Of a DNA stretch of 64,000 bases, positions 1 to 8,658 are shown one piece after another. The position numbers were made by a program, and so were the translations under genes. The stretch spans positions 1 through 64,000 of the forward strand of contig NZ_JBFABE010000001.1 of NCBI RefSeq assembly GCF_040640155.1. Reading direction: 5' to 3'. Positions within the stretch are counted from its first letter, which is position 1. Each line of letters starts with the position of its first letter. Below the pieces are notes generated by a model. That model had not been told where the DNA came from, did no database searches, and saw nothing but the letters and a program-made list of their open reading frames with translations. The stretch comes from Streptosporangium sp040640155 (GTDB lineage Bacteria > Actinomycetota > Actinomycetes > Streptosporangiales > Streptosporangiaceae).

Positions 1-132
1 ACGTTCCGCTCCTCGGTCTTCGAGAGGTTCACCGAGCTGGAGCGGGCCGTCGCCGCACCCCCGGCCCCGGGATCCCGGCACCTCGGGATCCCGGCACCCC
101 CCCGTAGCACCCCGGTGCCCGCGGCGTCGTGA
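1..132 (+). CDS. 3' end of an unidentified gene (partial)
   Basis: The first frame is open from the window edge to a TGA at 130-132. The visible C-terminus begins with a helical, charged segment (FRSSVFERFTELERAVAA), followed by a Pro/Ala/Ser-rich tail that looks disordered. The tail DNA contains two copies of a 13-bp direct repeat (69-81 and 85-97). The gene runs in the same direction as the SRPBCC gene 35 bp downstream and may share its transcript. Too little remains to name a family, and the reading frame itself is supported only by position and lack of stops. Confidence 0.4.
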   Translation, partial: TFRSSVFERFTELERAVAAPPAPGSRHLGIPAPPRSTPVPAAS

Positions 133-166
133 CGTCACGGCCACCTCTGCCTTGAGAGGACCTTCC

Positions 167-664
167 TTGACGTCCCTGAGTTTCCGGCCGGGCAGCAAGC
201 AGGACCCGAGTTACGCGCACGAGGACGGCACCCACTCCGTGCTCGTCACCGACATCATCCAGCGCGGCACGGCCAGCCAGATCTACCGGGCCCTCACCGA
301 TCCGGCCTCCCTGGCGGCGTGGACCGGCGAGCCGGCCGGCGAGACCTCCGAGGGGGTGCGCTGGAGCATCGCGGAGTTCGGGCTGTCGGCCACCACCGCC
401 GAGCTCGTCCTGGGCGAGCGGGTCGCGGTGACCATGGACTGCGAGGGCTGGCCCACGCGGCGCAGCGTCGCCGAGATCAGGCTCTGGCCGACCCCCAGGG
501 CGACCATGCTCGTGGTCACCCACCGCGGCCTGTCCGAGGCCGACCTGGAGCACGCCCGGGAGATGTGGGCCCCCCGCGTCCTGGACCGGATGCGCTGGTA
601 CATCTGCGCCGTCGGCCCGCAGAGCAGCCCGGTCGGCGTCGTCGACCGGGGTGAGAGGGGATGA
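167..664 (+). CDS. SRPBCC / AHSA1-type START-domain protein
   Basis: This 165-residue protein looks like a small SRPBCC (Bet v1/START-like) domain. It has a beta-strand opening with IIQRGTASQIYRALTDP, then a W-x-GEP segment, and ends in a C-terminal helix (MRWYICAVG). The family forms a deep hydrophobic ligand pocket; the ligand here is unknown. I chose the TTG at 167 because GAGAGGA lies seven bases upstream. A TTG at 152 in the same frame would overlap that ribosome site. The stop overlaps the ATG of the next gene (ATGA, 661-664), so translation is probably coupled to the MFS transporter, and a role in sensing or modifying its substrate is possible but unproven. Confidence 0.72.
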   Translation: MTSLSFRPGSKQDPSYAHEDGTHSVLVTDIIQRGTASQIYRALTDPASLAAWTGEPAGETSEGVRWSIAEFGLSATTAELVLGERVAVTMDCEGWPTRRSVAEIRLWPTPRATMLVVTHRGLSEADLEHAREMWAPRVLDRMRWYICAVGPQSSPVGVVDRGERG

Positions 665-1995
665 GCCGGGTCGAGGCGCGGCTCGCCCCGCCTCCCCCGC
701 CGGCGGTGCCGTACGCGGTCTCGCTGCGCGGAGCCTTCACGGTCACCTTCCTGCTGCGCGCGTCGCAGATGGGGACCATCGCCATCATCGTCCCCTACCT
801 GCTGGACCGCGGGGTCGAGCTGGCCATGCTCGGCACCGTGATGATCTGTTCCGCCTTCGGCGCCGCCGCCTCGAACCTGATCACCGGCCGGCTGGTGGAC
901 CGGTTCGGGGCCTGGCGGGCACTGGTCGGCGGCTGCGCGGTGGCGTTCCTCGCCGCGCTGGCCTTCATCATGATCTCCTACCTCCCGGTGATGGCCGTCG
1001 CCTACCTGTTCACCACGGGCGGCATGGCGGCGGCCGGGAACGCGCTGCGCACCACGATCGGCCTGGCCACCCCGGCGGCCGAGCACGAGCGGATCTTCGG
1101 CCGGTTCAACAGCGTGGGGACGGCCGGGGCGCTGGTCGGGCCGATCATGGTCGGCCTGGTCGTGATCGACGGCACCGCCGCCGCCCCCTGGTTCGCGGTG
1201 GTGGCCCTCGGCAGCGCCGGCGTCGTCAGCCTGCTGAGCCGCACCGCCGCCCTCCCGGCGGAACTGCGCAAGGACGGGGGCCAGAGCGCCGGGAAGCCGG
1301 AGGACGCCGAAGGCGCCGGACGCGCGGAGGGCGGGAAGAACGCCGGCGAGGCGGACGGGACCGCGACGCCCGGACAGGCCGCGGGCACGGGTACGGGCAC
1401 GGGCACGGACGCGGTGGACAGGACCTCGCTGCTGGACGTGCTGCGCTCCATCGGCCCGGTGATCGCCCTGGTCTCCGCCACCGCCACCATGTACGGCGTG
1501 TACGCCGTGCTGTGGGGTCCCTACCTGCGCGAGCTCGGCGCGGCCGACCCGATCATCCCGTGGTCGTTCACCGCGACGATGCTGCCGGTGGTGCTGCTGT
1601 CCCCGCACGCCTCCAAGGTGCTGCCCAACACCCCCCGCTGGCTGGTGGTGGGCGTGGTCACCGGCCTGCTGGGCGTGCTGGCGTTCGCGTACGCGGTGAC
1701 GACCAGCATCTGGATGGCCATCGTCATCTCGGTGGTCGAGGGTGTGCTGATGGCCGTCTCGGTGCCCCTCACCTACGCGCTGATCACCAAGCTGGCGCCC
1801 CCGGCGGCACTCGGCCGTTCCTTCGGCGTGGCCAGCGCCTCGGACTCGATCTCCTCGGGCGTCGGCACCTCGATCGCCGGGATCCTGATCGCGGCGGGAG
1901 GCGTGGCGTTCGTCTTCCAGCTCGCCGGCGCCTACTGCGTGCTCGGCACCGTCCTGGCGATGTTCTGGTGGTGGCGCAAGAGCGCCCGGCGCTGA
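661..1995 (+). CDS. MFS transporter
   Basis: This 444-residue polytopic membrane protein has the two six-helix halves typical of the major facilitator superfamily. The signature GRLVDRFGAWRALVGG lies between helices 2 and 3. The halves are joined by a long hydrophilic Gly/Ala/Glu-rich loop at roughly residues 200-255, encoded partly by ACGGGCACGGGT-like repeats near 1381-1410. Export of a small molecule by proton antiport is the usual activity; the substrate cannot be told from sequence. Translation is coupled to the SRPBCC gene by a 4-bp overlap. The end at 1995 is 97 bp from the convergent hemerythrin gene. Confidence 0.85.
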   Translation: MSRVEARLAPPPPPAVPYAVSLRGAFTVTFLLRASQMGTIAIIVPYLLDRGVELAMLGTVMICSAFGAAASNLITGRLVDRFGAWRALVGGCAVAFLAALAFIMISYLPVMAVAYLFTTGGMAAAGNALRTTIGLATPAAEHERIFGRFNSVGTAGALVGPIMVGLVVIDGTAAAPWFAVVALGSAGVVSLLSRTAALPAELRKDGGQSAGKPEDAEGAGRAEGGKNAGEADGTATPGQAAGTGTGTGTDAVDRTSLLDVLRSIGPVIALVSATATMYGVYAVLWGPYLRELGAADPIIPWSFTATMLPVVLLSPHASKVLPNTPRWLVVGVVTGLLGVLAFAYAVTTSIWMAIVISVVEGVLMAVSVPLTYALITKLAPPAALGRSFGVASASDSISSGVGTSIAGILIAAGGVAFVFQLAGAYCVLGTVLAMFWWWRKSARR

Positions 1996-2092
1996 GCCTG
2001 CGGTCCCGGTCCGGCCCCGGGGTGCGGCGGTCCCGGGGTGCGGCGATCCCGCCCCCCGGAGCCACCGTGCCCGGGGGGCGGGCGCCGCCCGG

Positions 2093-2932
2093 TCAGGGAG
2101 CCGGCGCGTCCAGGATCGGGATCAGCCACTCCTCCTCGTAGACCAGGTGGGCCTCGACCGCGCCGGTGAGCCGCTCGACCTCGGTGAGCACCGGCAGGGG
2201 GTCGGCGCGGTCGGCGGAGACGACCTCGCGCAGGTCGTCCAGGAGGGTCGCGATCGTCCGGTGCTCCTCGCGGAGCCGCTCCAGCACCGGCTCCAGGTCG
2301 GGACGGTCCCGGCCCAGCGCCGGGAACATCATCAGGTCCTCACCGGTGTGGTGGTTGTGCATCCCCTGGCAGAGCGTCAGGCAGTTCACCCTGAGCTGGG
2401 CGCCCAGGCCGGGACCCGACCGCGCGACCTCCTCGCGGATCAGGGCCAGCTCCCGCCGGAAGGCGTCGTGGACCAGCTTCAGGTGCGCGCCCCAGGACGT
2501 GACGTTCGGCGCCGGGGGCCCGTCCCCGGCCTGTCGCAGGGCGACCACCGGGATGACGCGGTCGGTCTTGGCCTGGTAGTCGGCCCATCCGGGGTCGGCC
2601 TCGACCGCGCGGGCGAAGAGCCGGTCGCGTTCGCCGCCCTCCAGCACGACGGCCCGCGCCTCGTAGGTGAAGGCGCCGGTCTCGACCGTGACGCGAGGGT
2701 CGGCCACCAGGTTGTGGAACCAGGCCGGATGCCTCGGCGCGCCCGCGGCCGAGGCGATGACCAGGACCCGGTCGCCGTCGGGGAGGTAGCCGAGCGGGGT
2801 CGTGTGCGGGGCTCCGGACCGCGCGCCGACCGTGGTCAGCAACAGCAGCCGGGCCCCCTCGAAGAAACCGCCGACCCGGCCGGCGTTGGCGCGGAACTCC
2901 TCGATGACCTGCCGGTTGAAATCATTGGGCAT
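2093..2932 (-). CDS. Deazaflavin-dependent nitroreductase fused to hemerythrin domain
   Basis: The 279-residue protein has two domains. Residues about 1-130 resemble the Ddn/DUF385 family (F420-dependent nitroreductase, split beta-barrel): LLLTTVGARSGAPHTTPLGY, followed by the PAWFHNLVADPRVTVE segment typical of that family. Residues about 145-275 form an HHE hemerythrin-like four-helix bundle, with His/Glu ligands in HNHHTGED and EEHRTIATLLDDL and a final HLVYEEE. Hemerythrins bind a di-iron centre that senses or carries oxygen or NO, so an oxygen- or redox-responsive F420 enzyme is plausible. The ATG at 2932 is preceded by AAGGAG about 12 bases upstream. A longer in-frame extension to 3226 lacks family similarity and was not used. 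Confidence 0.82.
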   Translation of the reverse strand: MPNDFNRQVIEEFRANAGRVGGFFEGARLLLLTTVGARSGAPHTTPLGYLPDGDRVLVIASAAGAPRHPAWFHNLVADPRVTVETGAFTYEARAVVLEGGERDRLFARAVEADPGWADYQAKTDRVIPVVALRQAGDGPPAPNVTSWGAHLKLVHDAFRRELALIREEVARSGPGLGAQLRVNCLTLCQGMHNHHTGEDLMMFPALGRDRPDLEPVLERLREEHRTIATLLDDLREVVSADRADPLPVLTEVERLTGAVEAHLVYEEEWLIPILDAPAP

Positions 2933-3489
2933 TCTCTGTACGTGCTCCTTGTCGATGGCCCGCGGACCGTTCGCGGGCATGGCGAATGACCGCACGGCGG
3001 GCGGTGCGAAATCACCGTCGGGTGATGCCTGCCGCGGTGCGGGTGACAACGGGAAAGGGCGTGCCGAATATCCGGCCGGGGCGGATGACCCGCCCGCCGG
3101 ACCGGTTCGTCGAAGGCACGCTGAAGCGACGGTGACCTGCACCGTCGTGCTCATGGAAACGTCGCGCGGAATGCTCGGAATGCGCGGAAAAAGAAAAGGC
3201 GGGCCTCTGGCCCACCTGGCGGTCACGCGAAGGCCGGGTGCCCCACTCGCTCTTGGCCCAAGGCCGACCCGGCAGTCATGAATTCAATGTAGTGCCTGGC
3301 GGAGGGACGAGGCAACACGGATTTCCCCGCGGAACGCCTTTCGCGGGCGCGTTCTCCCGCCGGTCCTTTCCGGTCGCCACGGCCGCCTCGCCGGCCGGCC
3401 CGGCCGGCCCGGCCGACCGGGTCGCGTGCCCGTCCCCGGACCGGCCGGCGCGCTCCCGGCGGGCGGGCGGTCGCCGCCCGCCCACCGGG
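2933..3489. other. 557-bp intergenic region without a convincing gene
   Basis: This stretch lies between the start of the nitroreductase-hemerythrin gene and the end of the giant ATPase gene, both leftward. Its left part should hold the promoter of the former. Only the GC-rich hairpin at 3461-3483 stands out. Open frames that cross it show no recognisable protein features and are best read as GC-rich background. Confidence 0.6.
3461..3483 (-). terminator. Hairpin after the flotillin/ATPase operon
   Basis: A perfect 10-bp inverted repeat (GGGCGGGCGG, TCG loop, CCGCCCGCCC) lies seven bases past the stop codon of the ATPase gene. There is no U-tract, which is usual for actinomycete terminators. 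Confidence 0.5.
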
Positions 3490-6400
3490 TCACGGTTCGG
3501 CGGACAACCGGTCGGCGGCGTGCTCGATGGCGGTGCTCACCCGGTCGGCCAGCAGGCCGACCGCGCCGACCGCGCGGGTCACCGGGTCGTCCTCGGCGCC
3601 GCCCAGCGCCTGGGAGCGCAGGTGGGCCGCCTTCACCTCCGCCCACCGGGCGGCCTGCCCGGCCGTCATGGTGCCGCGCAGCTCGGCCAGCTTGAGCAGG
3701 TTGGACTCCGCCCCGGAGGTGAGCGTCTGCGCCTCACCGACGTAGTGGTCGTCGATCACGGCCTCCAGCTCCGCGTCGTTCATCACCGGCATGACCCGCG
3801 CCGCGAGCCTGTTCATGTTCCGGTACGAGCCCTGGAGCCGGAACGGCGGCTCGGTCCGCGAGGCGTCCGACCGCGCGGCCGAGGCGATGTACTCCTGGTT
3901 GCACGCCAGCACCGTCCGCTGGACCCGCAGCAGCTTGCGCAGCACCGACAGGACCTGCTCCAGCTCCGTCGGCGAGTACGGGTACGAGAGCCGGTCGGCC
4001 CGGACGCCCTCCTCGCCCCGCGCCAGCCGCACCAGCAGGCGGACGTCGCCGCGGTCCCGGCCGGCGAGCGGGGCCAGCACCGGGTTGGAGGTCAGCGCGT
4101 TGTCGATGTAGCTCAGCGCGAACAGCTCCTCCCTGCCGGAGAGCACGTCGCCCAGGTTCCACACGTCGGCGCGGTTGGCCAGCATGTCGGGGACGCGGAA
4201 ACGCCCGCCCGACTCGGTGTAGGGGTTGCCCGCCATGCAGACCGCGAAGCGCTTGCCCCGCAGGTCGTAGGTGCGGGTACGGCCCTCCCAGACGCCCTCC
4301 ATCCGCCGCTGGCCGTCGCAGAGCGAGATGAACCTCTGCAGCAGCTCGGGGGAGGTGTGCTGGATGTCGTCCAGGTACAGCAGGACGTTGTTGCCCATCT
4401 CCAGCGCGAAGGAGATCTTCTCGACCTCCTGCCGGGCCGTGGCGTCGGGTGCCTGCGCCGGATCCAGCGAGGTGACCAGGTGTCCCAGGGCCGGCCCGTC
4501 GACCTTCACGAAGATCAGCCCGAGCCGGTCGGCCACGTACTCCATCAGCGTGGTCTTGCCGTACCCCGGCGGGGAGATGAGCAGCAGCATGCCCATCTGG
4601 TCGGTCCGCTCGGCGTCACCGGCCGCGCCGAGCTGCTTGGCCAGGTTGTCGCCGATCAGCGGCAGGTAGACCTCGTCGAGGAGCTGGTTGCGGACGAAGG
4701 CGCTCATCACCTTCGGGCGGAACTCCTCCAGCCTCAACCGCTCGCGCTCGGCCGCGACCAGCTCGTTGCGCCGCCGCTGGTAGGCGCGGTACGCCGGGAC
4801 GCGGTGCTCGCGGAAGCGCCGGGTCCTGGTGAGGAACTCGTCCAGGCGCAGCTCCATGCGGTGCGCGGAGATCCGGGGATGGGTGCCGAGCAGGTCCTCG
4901 ACCACCACGGCCGGCGCCGCCTCCGAGTCGTAGCGCGGCAGCTCGCACAGCAGCACGGCCACCGCCTCCGCGATCTCGCCCGCCGCGTCCCGCCCGGTGC
5001 CCTCGAAGGCCGACAGCCACGCCTCGGCCAGGCGGTGACGGCCGGCGAGGTCGTCGCCCAGCGCCCGCAGGTCGTCCTCGAACCCCGCGCGGGCGGGCCC
5101 CAGCGCCCGGTCGAACCGCTCCAGCAGCGACCGGGCGCCGGCGCTCGTCACGAACCCGTCCTGCCCGCCCGCGAGCTCCTCGAAGAGGTACTCCCCGGCC
5201 TGCCCGGCGTCCAGGTCGTCCAGGTCGTCCACCGATCCCGCCGGCCCCGCCGATCCCGCCGACCCGGCCGCGCCCATCGCACCCGCCGCCCCCGGTGATC
5301 CCGCCGCGTCCGCCGCTCCGCCGCGCAGGGGCCGGACGAAGGACGCGATCGCGCGGGCCAGGGCGTCGCGGGTCTCGGCCACCGCCTCCACGCGGCCGAA
5401 CAGGGACCGCGCCCGCGCCAGCGACCCCACCCGGGTCGTCCAGGTCGCGCGGGCGTCGGTGTCGACGCCGAACGCCCAGAACAGCTGGGCCGCGGCCCTG
5501 GCCTCCGGCGGGTGGCGCAGCAGGCCGGCGTCCGCGTGCAGCCGGAGCACGGCCCGCAGGACGGCGGTGGCGTCGTGGTCGTGGACGCCGCGCTCGTACC
5601 CCTCGTCGTAGCGGGTCTCCGCCACCCGGCGGACGATCTCCAGCAGCTCCCCGCCCTCGGACGCCGCGGCCTCGTGCAGCGCCCGCGCCGGGACCGGGGT
5701 CTCGCCCACGGTCAGGGTGCCGGCCTCGGCGGCGGCCAGGATCGAGGCGGCCAGGTACTCGCCCCGGTAGACCTCGGGCGACTCCGAGACGGCCGCCTGT
5801 TCCCAGAACGGCCGGGTCTCGGCGAAGGCCGCGTCGCGCACCGGGGCGCGGTAGTCGGTCCCGGTGACGGCGAACGCCATGCCGCCCTCGTGGGGCACCA
5901 GCGTCAGGTCGGCCGGCCGGGTGTTGACCGCGAACAGGTGCCGGCCGAGCCGGATGGTGTCGCCGCCGTCGACGTAGAGGTCCAGGCGGTCGCGCAGCGC
6001 CCGGCCCGCCTCCTGGCGGGCGGACGCGATCCGTCCTTCGAGCTCCTCGGCGCGGACCTGGTCGCCCAGCGCGCGCAGCTCGCCGGCAACGGCCCTGAGC
6101 TTGAGCACCATCGGGTCGGACCCGAAGTAGGTGTTGACCTCGTCCTGGGACGCCAGGCCCGCCGTCCGGCGCCGTACCCCGGTCAGGACGCGGGCCGCCG
6201 AGTCGACCAGCCGGTCGGCGCGGCGGGCCCGCTCGTCGAGCAGCGCCTGGCGGCGCGAGGAGAACGCCTCGTAGACGTCCTCCCGCTTGGCGTCCAGCCG
6301 CCCCAGGAAGTCGTCGAACTCGGCGAAGCGCGCCTGGAGGTTCTCCAGCTGGAGCATCAGCCGGCCCAGTTGCTCGTCGCAGCGCTCGGGGGTGTCGGAC

Positions 6401-8658
6401 ATCGCCAGGGCGCCGGTGATCGCCTGGCCCAGCAGGGCGTACTCGGCGGCGAACGCGGCCCGCCCCTCACCGGCCAGCAGCTCCGCGCGGCGGGACCGGA
6501 GCGTGGCGCGGGCGCGGTTGACGCCGCCGAGCACCTCGCCGACCCGCTCCAGGATGGCGGTGCGCACGGTGGCGTCGGCGATGTCGAGCGTGCCGACGAC
6601 CTCGACGAGGACCTCCAGGCCGCGCGCCTGCCGGTCCATCCGCTCGGCGACCGGCCCGGCCTCGGCCACGGTCGCGATCGTGCCCGCGTCCGCGACCAGC
6701 CGCTCGACGTCGGCGTGGTAGCCGGCGAAGGCGTCGTCGCCGCTGAGGAAGCCCGCGGCGCTCCGCGCGGTGGCGCCGAGCTCGGCGGTCAGCTCCGTCT
6801 CCAGCGCGTCGATCCCGCCGAGGTCGACGTGGCGCATCTCGCGCAGGGTCACCAGGTGCCCCTGCGCGCGGCGCAGCTCCGACAGCCGGTCCACCCATCC
6901 CTGGGCGGTCCCCGGCGCGTCGACGCGCGCCCGCCGTACCAGCGAGGTGACGTCGTCGGCGGCGGCCGCCAGCGCCTCGGCCGCCTGCCGGGTGAGCTCC
7001 TGGACCGCCTCGAACTCGTCCAGCACCTGCTCGGCGGTGGCCCGCACGTCGGCGAGCGGGCCGCGCAGGTGGTGCTCGCCCAGCCAGTGGTAGCGGTCGA
7101 AGACCCGGGCGCAGGCGGCGATCAGCGCCTCGAAGACCGGCACCGACGGCGCCATCTCCTCGGTCATCCGGGCCACCGACAGGCAGTCGGAGATGCCCCG
7201 CACCAGCTCGGCGTTGCCGATGCGCTCCAGCGGCCCGGTGCCCGTGCGCCGCCCGGCGGCGTACAGGTCGGACTGGTAGGCCGTCTGCCAGACCTGCATG
7301 GGGTGCACGCGGGTGGGCTCGTCGGAGACGGCCTTGAAGACCACCAGCGTGCCGTCGTCGAACAGCGAGTACCCGTGGCAGGACAGCGGCGTCGCCACCT
7401 GCTTGCGGATCACGTTGTACGGCAGCAGCAGCGACCGCCCCTCCGCCCTGGCGTGGAAGACGTAGAGCACGTCCTCGCCGTTGGGGGAGCGGACGACCCG
7501 CTCGAACTCCAGGTCCGTCACGTCGGTGTCGAAGGTCTTGCCGACGCCGGTGGCCAGGTGGTAGCCGCCGGGGAAGATGATCCCCTGGTCCTCGGGCAGG
7601 CGCCGGCAGGCCTGCCCGATGCCGTCCACGCGGACCACGCCCTTGGTGCGGGTGTTGAAGACCAGGTGGCGCCACTCGGTCTCCTTGTACGGGCGCACCC
7701 GAAGAAGGATCAGCGGGCCGATCCTGGCGTGCTGCACCTCCGCGTCGGCGAGGCTCTGCAGCGGCTCGGCGACGGGCTCGCGGTAGACGCCCTCGCCGGT
7801 CTCGGTGTTGTTCTCGATCTTGATGGTGAGGTCGCCGCCGACGGTCTCGACGAACACCTCGCCCTCGATCGAGATGTGCGGGTGACGGCCCGGGACGTGG
7901 TCGTCGCGGGTGGCGGGGATCCACTCGAAGTCGTGCGAGGGCGGGAAGACGTGGTCGCGCTCCCCGCGGTTGTCGATGTAGGTGAGCGTGCCGTCGGTCT
8001 CGACCTGCCAGCGCAGCACGCGGGTGTCCTGCGGGCCGGTCCGGAAGACGGCCAGCAGCTTGCCCTCGACGCGGCGGAGCTGGAGCAGCCGCGTCTCCCG
8101 GTAGTAGCGGTACAGCTCGGCGAAGTCGTGCTCGAAGCGGGGGTCGCGGAACATCGGCGCGGGGTCGAAGCGGAACGGCCTGCCCGCCTCACCCGCGCCG
8201 TCCGCGCCGTCCGCGCCGTCCGCGGTGCTCCCGGCGGCCCGGCCGTTCCCCGCGCCGCCGTCCCCGGCCGGGCCACCGGCGCCACCGGCGGCGCCACCGG
8301 CGGTGCCGCCGGTGGCGCCCGTGTCCCGTACGAACGTGTGCACGGAGAAGACGTCCTCGACGGTCGTCTCCGGCTTCAGCCCGATGAACACGTTGTAGCC
8401 GAAGAGCATGAGCCCGCCGACGGACACGATGTCACGCGGTACGCAGTTGTTCTCGGTGCGGATCCGCTCGGTGCCCAGCAGGCGCATCTCGGTCCCGCCG
8501 AACACCGCCAGGCGTTCGGCGTTGAGCGCGTCGGCCCGCCGGGCGAGCTCGGCGGCCTGCTCGGCCAGGCGGGCGCGGAGCACCTCGTAGGTGCCCGCGT
8601 CCAGCCCCGTCCCCTCGCCGGGGGTCTGGGTGACGGCTTCCGCCGTGGATGACGTCAC
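3490..8658 (-). CDS. Giant DUF3686-type AAA ATPase (annotated elsewhere as DNA repair ATPase)
   Basis: This 1722-residue cytoplasmic protein belongs to the family labelled 'ATPase involved in DNA repair' (DUF3686); that label is not experimentally secure. After an N-terminal helix it has the conserved TENNCVPRDI segment and beta-rich repeats that look like a propeller (about 150-500). A long helical, coiled-coil-prone middle follows (about 500-1300), then a C-terminal AAA module. The AAA module has a Walker A GYGKTT at about 1365-1370 and a Walker B LLYLDDIQ at about 1425-1431. Two low-complexity Gly/Ala inserts (near 8165-8320 and 5225-5310) are probably flexible. The ATG overlaps the flotillin stop by 4 bp, so translation is coupled. 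Flotillin operon membership suggests work at a membrane scaffold rather than free on DNA; that is inference. Confidence 0.85.
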   Translation of the reverse strand: MTSSTAEAVTQTPGEGTGLDAGTYEVLRARLAEQAAELARRADALNAERLAVFGGTEMRLLGTERIRTENNCVPRDIVSVGGLMLFGYNVFIGLKPETTVEDVFSVHTFVRDTGATGGTAGGAAGGAGGPAGDGGAGNGRAAGSTADGADGADGAGEAGRPFRFDPAPMFRDPRFEHDFAELYRYYRETRLLQLRRVEGKLLAVFRTGPQDTRVLRWQVETDGTLTYIDNRGERDHVFPPSHDFEWIPATRDDHVPGRHPHISIEGEVFVETVGGDLTIKIENNTETGEGVYREPVAEPLQSLADAEVQHARIGPLILLRVRPYKETEWRHLVFNTRTKGVVRVDGIGQACRRLPEDQGIIFPGGYHLATGVGKTFDTDVTDLEFERVVRSPNGEDVLYVFHARAEGRSLLLPYNVIRKQVATPLSCHGYSLFDDGTLVVFKAVSDEPTRVHPMQVWQTAYQSDLYAAGRRTGTGPLERIGNAELVRGISDCLSVARMTEEMAPSVPVFEALIAACARVFDRYHWLGEHHLRGPLADVRATAEQVLDEFEAVQELTRQAAEALAAAADDVTSLVRRARVDAPGTAQGWVDRLSELRRAQGHLVTLREMRHVDLGGIDALETELTAELGATARSAAGFLSGDDAFAGYHADVERLVADAGTIATVAEAGPVAERMDRQARGLEVLVEVVGTLDIADATVRTAILERVGEVLGGVNRARATLRSRRAELLAGEGRAAFAAEYALLGQAITGALAMSDTPERCDEQLGRLMLQLENLQARFAEFDDFLGRLDAKREDVYEAFSSRRQALLDERARRADRLVDSAARVLTGVRRRTAGLASQDEVNTYFGSDPMVLKLRAVAGELRALGDQVRAEELEGRIASARQEAGRALRDRLDLYVDGGDTIRLGRHLFAVNTRPADLTLVPHEGGMAFAVTGTDYRAPVRDAAFAETRPFWEQAAVSESPEVYRGEYLAASILAAAEAGTLTVGETPVPARALHEAAASEGGELLEIVRRVAETRYDEGYERGVHDHDATAVLRAVLRLHADAGLLRHPPEARAAAQLFWAFGVDTDARATWTTRVGSLARARSLFGRVEAVAETRDALARAIASFVRPLRGGAADAAGSPGAAGAMGAAGSAGSAGPAGSVDDLDDLDAGQAGEYLFEELAGGQDGFVTSAGARSLLERFDRALGPARAGFEDDLRALGDDLAGRHRLAEAWLSAFEGTGRDAAGEIAEAVAVLLCELPRYDSEAAPAVVVEDLLGTHPRISAHRMELRLDEFLTRTRRFREHRVPAYRAYQRRRNELVAAERERLRLEEFRPKVMSAFVRNQLLDEVYLPLIGDNLAKQLGAAGDAERTDQMGMLLLISPPGYGKTTLMEYVADRLGLIFVKVDGPALGHLVTSLDPAQAPDATARQEVEKISFALEMGNNVLLYLDDIQHTSPELLQRFISLCDGQRRMEGVWEGRTRTYDLRGKRFAVCMAGNPYTESGGRFRVPDMLANRADVWNLGDVLSGREELFALSYIDNALTSNPVLAPLAGRDRGDVRLLVRLARGEEGVRADRLSYPYSPTELEQVLSVLRKLLRVQRTVLACNQEYIASAARSDASRTEPPFRLQGSYRNMNRLAARVMPVMNDAELEAVIDDHYVGEAQTLTSGAESNLLKLAELRGTMTAGQAARWAEVKAAHLRSQALGGAEDDPVTRAVGAVGLLADRVSTAIEHAADRLSAEP

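Noticed and set aside
2933..3226. N-terminal extension of the nitroreductase-hemerythrin protein
   Set aside because: No similarity to the family, and an internal ATG with a ribosome site gives the expected start.
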